A stretch of DNA of 64,000 nucleotides from Naumovozyma dairenensis CBS 421 (lineage: Eukaryota > Ascomycota > Saccharomycetes > Saccharomycetales > Saccharomycetaceae): positions 62,001-126,000 of the forward strand of contig NC_016485.2 of assembly GCF_000227115.2 (NCBI RefSeq). The letters are read 5' to 3'. The notes beneath the pieces were generated by a model. It was given only the letters and a program-made list of their open reading frames with translations, made no database searches and was not told the origin of the DNA. Made by a program: the position numbers and the translations under genes. Of the stretch, positions 52,258 through 62,966 are shown piece by piece (position 1 is the stretch's first letter; every line of letters starts with the position of its first letter).

Positions 52258-53082
52258 TCACAAAGTGTCTAGGTTCTCATTATCTTCTTTATTTGCCTTT
52301 ATTTTCTGTATTTTATCGATTTTACATCTAAGTGACATAATTTTATCTGGAACAAAATCTCTCATGCTAACAACCTTACCGCACCCACCTTGTGGACAAT
52401 CTCTAGAACCGTGACCTCTTAAATAATTTACAATACCTTCATGATCAAAAACATGACCACATTTCTTGGAAATCAAAGGACGTTCATAAGGTTTACATGT
52501 GATTGGGCAAATCAATTCAATATTACCACCTTCTATATGTATTTCATCGTCATCAGCTGCTCTTGTTTTCTTCGCATTCCCGCTCTTGGTAAGATCTGGT
52601 AGGACACAAGTAGGATTCTCCCAAATATAAGGGAAAATCTTTAGTAGATATGCTGTGGTAACACCTCCATCTTCCGCTGTTTGGGTATTATTGATTCTTG
52701 AATCCTTGGCATCATCATATAACTTTAACAAATTAGGAGCAGTCATTTCACCAGTACGATATAAGTCCCAATTAGATAATGATATTTGTTCACACTGGTC
52801 TGATTTCATTTTATATTCTTGTTTAACAGTATTGAGTTTTCCAGCCAGTCGTTTAGCGGTTAACCGTTCAGTATTCAATGCAGCATATGTCTTCGTCAAT
52901 GATTTGATAAGTTCCTCAGTGTTAGGTGCAGCTGAATTTATTATTTGATCCAAAGTCTCATTGAATTGTTTATCACAAAGATCTACATATTTAGTAGTAT
53001 CAGATGTATGCAGTCCATGGAAATAAGTACTAGCTCCTGGATGTAAGGGTAAGCATTCTGGAATAGTAGAAGAGCTTGACAT
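52258..53082 (-). CDS. MMS21: SUMO E3 ligase subunit of the Smc5/6 complex
   Basis: Mms21/Nse2 binds the Smc5 arm and sumoylates repair and cohesion proteins. The 274-residue product (S. cerevisiae 267) has an N-terminal helical Smc5-binding region with QISLSNWDLYRTGEMTAPNL, as in yeast. The C-terminal SP-RING begins ELICPITCKPYERPLISKKCGHVFD and continues DCPQGGCGKVVSMRDFVPD. The zinc ligands (C, H, C, C) are all present. The C-terminus NLDTL resembles yeast AIDVL. An inverted pair of MluI boxes lies about 160-190 bp upstream. Confidence 0.96.
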   Translation of the reverse strand: MSSSSTIPECLPLHPGASTYFHGLHTSDTTKYVDLCDKQFNETLDQIINSAAPNTEELIKSLTKTYAALNTERLTAKRLAGKLNTVKQEYKMKSDQCEQISLSNWDLYRTGEMTAPNLLKLYDDAKDSRINNTQTAEDGGVTTAYLLKIFPYIWENPTCVLPDLTKSGNAKKTRAADDDEIHIEGGNIELICPITCKPYERPLISKKCGHVFDHEGIVNYLRGHGSRDCPQGGCGKVVSMRDFVPDKIMSLRCKIDKIQKIKANKEDNENLDTL

Positions 53083-53238
53083 TATAAGGTGTTGTTTAGC
53101 TCTTTAATGACTGGATAAGTTTATTACTAGTTGCTAGAGGAGATGTCCGACGAATGTATGTTCTAGCATTGATAAATTACCTCTTCTTGATATTCTTCCT
53201 GTTCATATGAGAGTTCTAAGTTTAAAAAATTGTTATTG

Positions 53239-53272
53239 TTAACGCGTCTCCCTCTAAGAATAGACGCGTTAA
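53239..53272. promoter_or_regulatory. Inverted pair of MluI cell-cycle boxes upstream of MMS21
   Basis: TTAACGCGTCT (53239-53249) and AGACGCGTTAA (53262-53272) are exact reverse complements separated by 12 bases. Each contains the MBF core ACGCGT. They lie 157-190 bp upstream of the MMS21 ATG, suggesting G1/S transcription. Binding is inferred. Confidence 0.6.
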
Positions 53273-53351
53273 AGTGACAACATAAAGAAATTGATAAAAC
53301 AATCAACTTATCCCGATCGGAAGTAGTAGTTCCTGTTAATTCTGTTAAACC

Positions 53352-53771
53352 TGTTATATTATAAGTTTAGGAATCCATCTTGAGTAAGCTTGTTCTAAAT
53401 ATGAATGTGTAATAAGAGTACTTTAAGGTCCCCCTTTTAAGGTATGATAATGAGCTCAGTTCGCATAAAAATACATAAAAAAATATATACGAAACAATAA
53501 TACAAAAATAATAACAAGAAAAGGGGAGTCGATACCTCGCTTTATATCCATGTCGATGGTGGACTAAATAATATGAGATAATAATTTTATAGTTGGCAAA
53601 TGAAGTTGTCGACCAAGTTGTATTCATCAATCGTGTTGCGTCGTGACAGTATTTCCGTTCCTCCCATATTTGGCAACCTGGTGATGGCATCGTAGAAAGC
53701 GTTATACAAATCTTGATATTTTAGTCTTTACCCTAGGATACAACTAGCACCTTCATTGTGAATATGTAGCA
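53352..53771 (-). mobile_element. Old Ty1-like LTR (left copy)
   Basis: On the minus strand it runs from TGCTACATATTCAC to a TAATATAACA end. It aligns over its whole length with 56197-56647 but with many differences and small indels, so it is old. The flanking 5-mers AAACC and TATCC do not match. Confidence 0.7.
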
Positions 53772-53931
53772 TATCCATTACAATTTTTTCTATAAGAGTA
53801 CGCCAAGGAAAATCCGCATTAGATTAACTTACTAAAGCAACTTTTTGTAAAGTAACCCCATGTATAATAACTTAACAAATAATCTTGGTGCACCGTGTAA
53901 ATTGTTGCGTATTAGAACAGAAGCATTTACC

Positions 53932-54053
53932 GAAAAGGGTGGTAAAGGAAAAAATAAAATCGAACGAATGAAGAAAGGTGAAGAGATGTTATCTGTTATC
54001 TCTTCACCTTTCTTCATTCGTTCGATTTTGTTTTTTCCTTTACGACCTTTTTC
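53932..54053. repeat. Large perfect-like hairpin with 56-bp arms
   Basis: Arms 53932-53987 and 53998-54053 are reverse complements with only three mismatches around a 10-base loop. It lies just outside the inverted pol fragment of the Ty1-like relic. No known coding or terminator role. Confidence 0.93.
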
Positions 54054-54074
54054 GTTACCACCCAAATTGGATAA

Positions 54075-54962
54075 GTATCTTCTAGTAATCTACCTGCCAG
54101 TTTATGGTTTTATGCTGTTGACTTTGCTACTTTAATGAGAAATGCTTTCATTAACTCATCTACAAACTCATCTGCTCGTGCTAAGGCTGGTCTTGCTGGT
54201 TTGGATGCTAGAACTATTCTACCTTTCGGTCAAGAAGTTATGATTCATGATTATACTCAAACATCCAAGTTAAAATCTCGCGGTATAACTGGATTTGCGT
54301 TGACTCCATCAAAGGAATCGCATGGTTATTTAATCTTTGTCCCATCTTTACGTAAGGTCATCGGTACTTCTAACTATGCTATTGTTGTTCACGACTCTAC
54401 CTCTTTATCCGAATCCTCTACCCATTCTGTCTTCGATAACTTATTGGAAAGTTACCACGTCACTGACGCTGATACTGATTTGCAAAAAGCCGCCGTTGAA
54501 GATATTCCATTACCTGATGTCTGTACTACAGTAACTTCTGTTATTCCTGCTGATTCTGCCAATTCTACTGATTTCACACAAACCATTGAACCTACTATTG
54601 ATTTTGATTCCGAAAATGTGTCTTCTAATATCATCAATGATACCCAACCCGATGCTACCGTTGCTATCGACTCCACTATTGATGATCCAAATCTTTCTCT
54701 TCATAAATCTAATTCCTCCATTCTGGTTAAATCTGATTCTAATTGTTCTACTACTAAGGATATACATCCTACTCCAGCTAATGATTCTTCTTCTGCCGTT
54801 CATGACAACCCCCATCCTACTGAACAATACATACCCATCGATTCTCATCTCTTAGATTCTATTTCTGAACCTCTCTCTCCTGACTCTCCAAATGCTGATA
54901 TCTCTAAAAGGTATCGAACAACAAAGATGACACTAGATCTGATGCTCTTGCCGTTGATTTAA
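54075..54962 (+). pseudogene. Inverted pol fragment of a Ty1-like element (integrase C-terminal part)
   Basis: The frame opens at 54075 after a stop and reads SSSNLPASLWFYAVDF, then AGLAGLDARTILPFGQ, RGITGFALTPSK and LPSLRKVIGTSNY. These are the Ty1/Ty2 integrase C-terminal landmarks in the right order. A Ser/Thr/Asp-rich linker follows. In Ty1 this region continues directly from the sequence that ends the minus-strand fragment at 54985, so the segment has been inverted. After about 54910 a frameshift leads to a stop. RT and RNase H are absent. Confidence 0.85.
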
Positions 54963-54984
54963 TCGAAACTAAAGTGCTCAATCC

Positions 54985-56223
54985 TCAATACAAAGTTCTG
55001 CAATCATTTAGGAAAGTTAAATTAGCACGTTCAGCAATACCATTGGAAGACGAGTCGCCGACAGTAGTGTAGATAGGGATAATACCCTTAACTTTGAAGT
55101 AATCACGGACCATGGTACTTGTATATTCAGAACCACGATCCATGTGGAACGTGAGCACCCTTACCTTAAATTGAGTTTTGATATAATTGACCAATTGTTG
55201 AAATATCGGTAAGATATGATCAGCATCTTTCTTTTTCAACGGGAATACCCAACGAAACCTTGTATTCTCATCTGTGAATGAGATAAAATATTTTGGTGAA
55301 GTAATATCAACACCGGACACCGGACCAAACAAATCAGTATGGATATATTCGAAAGGTTCATAATATTTTTGGTATTTTAAACGAGAACCAACAATGTGTT
55401 TATGTTTGGTAAGTTTACCAGCCAAACAGTCCTTACATTGGAATTTGTCAATACCGGTCCAGTCAACGTCATTTATGCGAATATTGGTTATCAATTTGCT
55501 TTCAATAGACTTCCTAGTGTCTTTAACATTAATATGATCGAATAGTCTATGAACGAATGTTAATGGAAATTTTTGGAAAGCACATGGACTNGGGGACTTG
55601 TGTTTGGGTAATTTACCGAAGGAAAGAGGAACACATCTATATTTACCAATCTTAGTAATAGGAGCAAGAACTTCATCACTATCCAGTCTCACCAAAGCCT
55701 TACGACGATTGTCAACAATGATACCAACATCTTCGAGAGCATCAGTGCTAATGAGGTTTAAATCGACATGGGGCGAAGATATCGCATAGAGAGAATGAGA
55801 AGTGTTGTTGAGCCAATGGAACGTTAAATTACCCGATGCAGCAACTGGAATTTCTTCGTTACCAGCACCAAATAATGGATCCGGTGGATTATCATTCCTT
55901 GAATGTAGGAACTTGGAGTCAATTGGAGATATCTCAGCAGCAGAGTTTAGAACAAAGAAGTTGTCGATGTTCAATTCATTTGATGATGGAGCTCGCCGAA
56001 GACACCGCAGTTCATCGGCCGGTACCGTGGAGTTAAGGTGGTGGACATGGTTACGCTTATTACCAGATTTTTTGGTGGATTTTGAACGTGTAGAAACAGT
56101 GAAATTAGCTTCAACAGCAGTTTTTAGATCTTGAATTTTGGGACATCTTTTGGCTGTGTGGCCAACCGCTCGGAAGCAGCGTTTCCAGTTAATCCCTGTT
56201 ATATTATAATTGTAAGATTCCAT
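54985..56223 (-). pseudogene. Ty1-like gag-pol relic: LTR-encoded start fused to zinc knuckle, dead protease and integrase core
   Basis: A 412-codon open frame starts at the ATG inside the LTR (56223). Almost all of gag is missing. After nine LTR-encoded residues it jumps to a damaged zinc knuckle (KRCFRAVGHTAKRC). The protease triad reads NSA in VLNSAAEIS where DSG is required. Integrase keeps its HX4H...CX2C zinc region (HRLFDH ... CKDC) and its D, D, E residues (HTDLFGP, MDRGSEY, GIAERANL). It ends after LNDCRTLY, exactly where the inverted plus-strand fragment resumes. One base, 55591, is N, giving one unknown residue. The family is Ty1/Ty2-like, different from the Ty4-like element. Confidence 0.85.
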
Positions 56224-56647
56224 TGTAGATTAAGATTAGTTGCTAAATATGAAGTATTAAAAGGGTAATTTAATATCCTCGTTTTAATGTATGTAAAAGA
56301 GTTCGGTTTTATTGAAAATAAATAGGAAATAAAATGTATATAAAAATAATAATATATAAATAATAACAGGAGAAAGAGAAATCAATACTTCGAGTTATGG
56401 GTCAATTTATATTCTTGTCAGTAGTGGAATAGATAATACGAAATCATAATTTTATCGTTGGTATATGAATTTGATTGACTAATTTGGTATTCATCAATTG
56501 CTTCGCGTCGTGCCGGTACCCCCTCGCGTTCCTTCCATCTTTGGTAATCAGTTGGTGTCTGTTATAGAATACGTTGCACCAAACTGGATGTCTAGACCTT
56601 TACCATAGAATATTACTAGTACCTTTATCTTGAATATTGTTCGAGCA
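56197..56647 (-). mobile_element. Old Ty1-like LTR (right copy, 5' LTR of the relic)
   Basis: The minus-strand sequence starts TGCTCGAACAATATTC and ends TAATATAACA, and is homologous to 53352-53771. It overlaps the start codon of the relic gag, as Ty1 LTRs do. The next bases after the LTR (GGGATTAACTGG) are not a tRNA-complementary primer site, in keeping with the internal deletion. Confidence 0.75.
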
Positions 56648-57279
56648 TTTACTGATTGACAGAGTAATAGTTTGGTTGGGTTTTAAATTTCCTACTGATT
56701 ATTGACTGCCTGGTGTGTAAAACGCCAGAAGAATTTGGTATTGTGAAATCACTACTTTAGGTCAAACTCGATTAACCCGCTATCCGATATCAATAACCGG
56801 ATTTCCCCTACCATTGCATCTCGGTATACGAGTGCCGCATCCGATATAGAATAACTAACTTGAAACATGAACTAACTTGAACTAACTTGAAACATGAACT
56901 AACTTGAAACATGATGCACACCCAATCACAATACATGAAATTACCCATTGAGGAAATAACTAATGAAGTTGAATAAGCCAAACTGATCGACAGAATTGTA
57001 TACTAGAATCCTCGATAATAAACACGTTTTAGAAACGTATAAATATCGAGTAAGATGATCTTAATAAGATCCCAATACTATGTCCTTAATAATTATATAT
57101 GTTTATAATTATATACTAAATAGGACAAGAAGAATAACGATAATTGAATTAAGCAGATACTCGCATACTTAAGAAGTCGCTTCCACTGCAAGTCTTTATA
57201 TTAAGTATTTAACTTTAGTATCTCGCCACTGAAACCGCACTGATCCGAGCCCTCAATACAACAAAGAACAGAAATTTCG
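56648..57279. other. Intergenic region between the Ty1-like relic and tRNA-Thr
   Basis: No gene. It holds the short tandem repeat at 56852-56914. It may hold further degraded LTR sequence, which I could not define. Confidence 0.5.
56852..56914. repeat. Tandem repeat of AACTTGAAACATGAACT-type units
   Basis: Three full units and one shortened unit of ACTAACTTGAAACATGA are arranged head to tail. Confidence 0.85.
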
Positions 57280-57352
57280 GCTTCTATGGCCAAGTTGGTA
57301 AGGCGCCACACTAGTAATGTGGAGATCATCGGTTCAAATCCGATTGGAAGCA
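57280..57352 (+). tRNA. tRNA-Thr (AGU)
   Basis: The 73-base gene starts GCTTCTATGG and ends TGGAAGCA. The anticodon AGT lies in the loop CTAGTAA, and the B box GGTTCAAATCC is intact. It looks identical to S. cerevisiae tRNA-Thr(AGU). A T6 run follows at 57357-57362. Confidence 0.97.
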
Positions 57353-57356
57353 TTTA

Positions 57357-57362
57357 TTTTTT
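57357..57362 (+). terminator. Pol III terminator of tRNA-Thr
   Basis: Six T begin five bases after the tRNA. Confidence 0.8.
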
Positions 57363-57532
57363 CAATTTCTTGTTAAATTTATCGGAAAGAAACCAGAGAA
57401 ATACAAAGTAAAAAATGTAATTTTACACTATGTTGAATAAACTGTACATAAAATGTTATGATTATAAATAACAATTTTAAAACTACTGACGAAGTCTAAA
57501 GGTAAATTTTATTTTTGTTTTTTCGGTGTTCT

Positions 57533-58081
57533 TTACAACACTTCCTTATTTGAATTTTTTTGATTTCTAGAAGAGGCCGCATTAGATGCATTTTGTTTCG
57601 GTTGTTCTGGTTGTAGTAATCTTGGAACAGGACTTTGCATATTCCCTGTTTGTTCATACCTTTGCTGCATGTACCTTGAATATTGATCCACTGGAATAGT
57701 AGCGTTGTTGGTGTTGTTTTTGGCGTCGTCACCGTTTTTGCTCGAGACTGTCGCATTAGTATTTCCTGCACTACCACTTGTCATTTGATAGTTAGTATAT
57801 GAAACACCAGGATAATTATGTGAGGAAGGAGCTATCGTTGAACCAAAAACTGGAACTCTTGGTTCATCTTGCCCCTGTAGCCCCTGTTGCCCTTGTTGTT
57901 CTTGTTTTCTAGAAAATTGCTCTTGTAATAAATAATGACTGTTTGCAGTCGGGCCACTACTTTGTCGTTGCTCTAAAAACTGAGCATAGTTAACCGATCC
58001 CGGTTGTTCCCAAGAAGCACGCCTATTCCCAAACATTCGTTGTCCCTGTACTTGTTGCCCTGAATATTGTTCTTGAGCTCT

Positions 58082-58142
<61 letters not shown>

Positions 58143-60742
58143 TGTTGTAGATTATAGTAATTGGATACCTGTTGTTGGAGTTTCGGTTGTGGTTCCTGTC
58201 GCAGTTGCGGATGTGGTAGTGGTAGTGGCTGATCTTGTTGTTGTTCACTTTGCGATTGGTGCCGATGATGCTCTTGACTTTGTCGCTGTGGGACCCACTG
58301 GGGAGCTTGTTGAATGGATATCGGGTTAGGATACATATATTGATGACCATGAGTAGTATAAAAGGTAGCAAGATTTGATAAAGTACGAATAGATGGTTCT
58401 GTAACTAATGGAGATTGATTTTGTAAAATTACACCATCTATTGTCTGTCTTGGATTATTGTACTGCTGATAATATCGTAAACGCTGAACTTCCTGGTAGT
58501 GTCTTAACCGTTCCTGTTCTCTTTCGAAATAGTATCTTTGTTGTTGGTCCTTAAGCATCAAATATTCGCCTCTTAAATGTTCTGGAAGGCGCTCGACAAA
58601 GGGTGGAGAGTTAGGAAATTCTTTTTGTTGTACCAGATCCAATTGTAGTAAATATTGGAATTGTTCTAAAGTCAACCCACGAGTTTGGTTTCCTGGCATA
58701 TTTTGATCCTCGTTTTGTGGTAATGTTTGTATCACCGACTTAAGAGGTGGTAACGTAAAGTTGGAGGAAGCTTGTTTTATTTCTCCAGTTAATTGGTTTC
58801 TATTGTAAGAATCAGCAGCTGACCAAGACAAAGAATGGAATCTACCTGTATTATTATTGTTGTTGTTGTGCTGGGGAATCTGTGGTTGAGCATTATTCGT
58901 GGGAAATGGTTTCATTTCTGGATGCAATTTTGGCCATGGGTGAATTATTTCATTATTACCCTTTTGAATATTATTCGTATTAATATTTGAACTCATTGGT
59001 GACAATGATTCGGAATTTCGTCTTTCTTTTTTAGAAGAGACCTTTGGCTTTAATTTTCTTCTTCTTTTCACTTTCGATTTTTGATCTTTATCATTATCTT
59101 CTCCATCTTTTTTTTGTAAAATATTATTTTTAAATATTGATTTGTTATCTGCATTTTTTCTCTTTAAACTACGAAGATATTCTTTCCCTTGTTGAGCATT
59201 TTGTTGTAAAAACTGACTTTTTTCTAATTTTTGTTCAAATTTTTGTTCAATCATTTCATTGTGAAGTACATCGTACCAAAATTCGCATTCTTTTGGGAAG
59301 TCGGGGCCAAATATTGGAATCAAGAAGAATCTAATGGGGAAACAAAATCTAAGACATAATGATCTACAAATTTCCATAGGTAACCACGTACCTTGTATCT
59401 TGATATAACCACCTCTAATTCTTTGAATTAACATTGATAAAGTTAAATTCTTCAAAGTCTCAGCTGGAATGTTTTCCCTTTTAGTTAAATATTGCTTGAA
59501 TGAATCACAAAGGAAATTCTTGATGTTACTTGATATATTATTCCAATGTAAATCGGAATAAGTTTCATTGTTGTTGGGACCAAGGGCTGCTTTACCAGAA
59601 GAGGAAGTTGGAATAGTACTATGCCTTCTTTTCTTATTTGATTCTACTTTAGAAGGTTTTTCCTTATTATTATCAGTTTTCCCATATCCTTCAATATCAT
59701 TATTCTCATTTTTTTCCAATTGAAGCATAGTATTTAATGAATTATCAGGATATGAATTCGATCTATTTCTTTTCCTAATTTGGAAATCGATATGATGAGG
59801 ATGAGGATGGTTTGTGGGTTCATAGAATGCATTTGACATTATGAAATCGAAAGCCAACTGGCATTGTTTTAATAATGATTCGTTTTCTTGTTCATCCTTT
59901 CTATTTGTTCTTGCAGAAGTTGTCAATCCGTTCATAACATCTTGATATAACCTCCAAATTCCGGTTAAAAAAACATACCCGGTATTATGAGACCAAAGAA
60001 TACAATTATTTGCATTGATTAAATTTTCATTTAAATTTAAATTATAACCGATTTTTTGTAACTTAAACTGTTGGTTTTTCGTAAGTGAATCTATTACATT
60101 CGATAATGGTTTTTCAGGGCGGAGATTCTCATTGTCATTGTCTTCCCCTTCGTCATCTTCAACGCCTCTTTGTTTGGAGCCCTTATTACCAATCATGGAG
60201 CCTTGTGAGTGATTATCGTTTTTATCAAAGTTCCTTCTACTAGTTTTATTATCATTACCATTTAAATGACTGATAATTTTACCCTCAATAAATCTATTTT
60301 TACAGTCATCGTTTGGGAATAGGTTTTCCCTTATTTTTGAATCCGTAATGAGACTATAAAAATCAGTATTTCCATTAATACTAGACATTTGAATGTCAGG
60401 AAGTTGATATTCAAAACATTCCAACACGTTTTTAGTCTTCTTCGATCCTTTCTTAGTGAAAACTTCCGTTGAAGTAGTATTTGTGGTATCTGCAGCAGAC
60501 ATGCCTTCACTATCTTGCAGATATATTGGGTTAGAGAAATTTTGTGCCATATTTGATTTATATGTAACTTTCTTAACATGTAAATCTACAATTTGGTTTG
60601 GATCACATGGTTTATCATTTTTTGACATTAGAGTTGCAAAGAATAATCTTTGATAATCATCTAATGGATGATCTCTTAGTTTAACTTGGGATATACTAAA
60701 CGTATGTCGAGGATATTTTTCGCTCGAAGGATTGATAGACAT
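57533..60742 (-). CDS. XBP1: Stress-induced transcriptional repressor Xbp1 (KilA-N/APSES-like)
   Basis: Xbp1 represses cyclin and growth genes under stress and in quiescence, binding CTCGA-like sites. The 1069-residue product (S. cerevisiae 647) keeps the N-terminal DHPLDDYQRLF and KVTYKSNMAQNF block. The split DNA-binding region is also kept: LTKNQQFKLQKI...NNCILWSHNTGYVFLTGIWRLYQDVMNGL (about 220-273), then RIRGGYIKIQGTWLPMEICRSLCLRFCFPIRFF (about 441-473). Both end motifs IFGPDFPKECEFWY and ILQNQ...TLSNLATFYTTHGHQYMYP have yeast counterparts. The C-terminal half is Gln-rich, with about 23 consecutive Gln. XBP1 is on chromosome IX in S. cerevisiae, so synteny breaks at the relic/tRNA-Thr boundary. 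Confidence 0.95.
58084..58147. repeat. CTG/CAG trinucleotide repeat encoding poly-Gln in XBP1
   Basis: About 18 uninterrupted CTG units on the plus strand, then CTGTTGCTGTTG, giving a Gln run in Xbp1. Pure CAG repeats of this length are usually length-variable. Confidence 0.95.
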
Positions 60743-62966
60743 TTTTATTTTTATACTGTTGTTGTTTTATACACTGTATTTTCGAAGAATGACCGTTCTT
60801 CTTCTTAAGTAAAATACAAGTTTGTGATTGGGAAAAGTGATAGGATAAGAGTATGTACCCATATAAAAGATATTTGAGTTTATATTCTCGGAGTTTCTAG
60901 TTAAGTTATTGCTTTTTGTTTGTTTGTTTGTTTGTTTATTTATTTGTTATAGTTTCTTCTTATTCTTGTAGTTCGAGAAAAGAGATGGAGAGGATCGCCA
61001 CCAAATGTGTATTATATTTTCTATTTGTTTTTGTACCCTTTTAATAACGTGTGTGTCTACGTGTGGGTATGCAGGAGAAGAATTTTCCGTCTTCCAGAAC
61101 GCAATCCGAAGTCAACTTGTTTCCCTTTGGGGTATTAGGCTTTCATTTATATAAGTTGAGTTTAAGGTTCTGGAACTGGAGTCTAGAACTTTGAGACGTC
61201 GACAAGTTCGGTCTGGAACAAAGAGCAATGGAGAACAATGGAGAACAATGGCGAAAAATTGAATGGAATGGGAAAATAACTCAATGTCTTGAAGGAGGTT
61301 TGATGCACGGTTTGATTCATTAACCATTTAGTCTTCATCGATGTTCTGTCCCTTTAAAATGGTATGATCGATGGACCATTCTGGAATAGGATTAGGGATT
61401 GGATTGCCGTTACCGCCGTGCGTGGATCGTTCTCCTTTACCGATGAGTGCGGCTCTTCCTGGGATGTACCAAGAGTGTTCCCGTTGTCTCCACCATCGAA
61501 CTGAATTTGGAGATTCCCTACGTGTTTATATTTGAGCCCCTGTTTTCCTTGTTTTCTTGGCATCCAGAGTCTGTGTTCGACGACTTTCTCTTTCCACACA
61601 TAAGGTTAAGGTTTATACATAAAGTTTCTAATTTCTTAAATTCTAACTTTAGCCTGATGTCTCGGATTCGGTGTCCGGAGTGACCGCGGGGTACGGCTGG
61701 ACTGCTCGTTATAAAGACGTGACAGCAGGAGAAAGGGAGGCTCCCTTAGTTCGAAGTTTACGTGTCTATTACCTCGATTCTCCTTTGTTGTGTGTAACTA
61801 CGTATATTTCCAATGATTCAAGATTGGACGTCGAAACCGAACTCTTCTCTATGGTGCACAATTAGTCTCTAAATTCCCTCCCCTACTTTTACAGATTAGT
61901 ATATTACTACGTATATCAATAAAGAGAAAATCGCCACGTGAATAAAACCAGAATGTGTCACCAAGGGAGAAAAGTTTCGTGCTACTTTCAGTCTTGATTT
62001 CCTCTGATAATAAAGGGTTAGTGTATAATGGCTTCTTTTTTTCTAAAATTAATTTGCAAAATATTTTTGGAATAACAAGGTGCACAGGAAAATATATATT
62101 TAATTATTTAGTTGCATCACCAGAGCACCCATTCAAGTGGTTAAAGAAGAAAGTAAGGGGGGGTGGTAACTGGTAATAGTTGTTCATAGATTAAGTACAA
62201 CTGTTTAACCTCGGAGAATCCGACTAATCTTGAAATCTTTAGGCATTCACCTTGTATGAGTGAAGGAATATATGTAGTCAGGAACAACCCTTCAATTGAA
62301 CTGCAGTGTGGAATATATAGATAGACAAAGTAATAAGATAAAAGAAGGTCAGAAGGATTTTCCTTCAATACGAAGATACATAACGGTAAAAACATACAGT
62401 GGATCAATGTAAACCTCATTACAGAACCGTTAAGTAACCGGTGAAGACAACAACACCGCTACTCGAGATCACACTGATAACTCTCAGGTAGACGAAAAGA
62501 AAGCCTCTGTGGTTTTAATGCCAAATTATCATATCTGTACATTATTTTACACCTGGATATTGTTAATATTTGACGGTGAACAATCAATAAGAAGTAAATT
62601 TCCTCTATTAAAATGTTACCAATTTTTTATTTACTTTTCAGTGTAAATTTCCACAAAAAATATTCTTGTATTTTTAAACAAATTATTACACTCTGGGAAG
62701 AAAATATAAACAAAAATCCAGAAAACATAGAATAAAAAGGATAATCACGGATAGTTAAGAATAAATAATATGTTTTTATTTTATTGCAGTATGTTTAAGT
62801 TCACCATTGACAAAGGTATATAAAAGTACAAACGTGTATGTTTTTTTTTTGTTTAAATGAGAAATCGGAAGATTTCAGATTCCTTTATCTTTAAACTTAG
62901 CAAGGAAGGAATATTGTCAACTCTTTTTTTTCTTTTGTTTCACCATTATTATTTTTTATTAAAGTA
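60743..62966. other. Long intergenic region upstream of XBP1
   Basis: The 2.2 kb hold no recognisable gene; the short open frames are not supported. Stress-response elements occur on both strands: CCCCT at 61537-61541 and 61880-61884, AGGGG at 62156-62160. A long regulatory region with Msn2/4 sites fits the stress induction of XBP1 known in S. cerevisiae. A TTTG microsatellite lies at about 60917-60940, and GGAGAACAAT-type short repeats at 61225-61250. Confidence 0.55.

Noticed and set aside
53860..54135. 91-codon frame with a hydrophobic C-terminus
   Set aside because: Most of it is the two arms of the 56-bp hairpin read through; no family features.
57256..57279. A third LTR end (CTCAATACA) just upstream of tRNA-Thr, matching the Pol III pattern
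   Set aside because: Only the last few bases resemble the LTR ends; no LTR body or target duplication could be traced.
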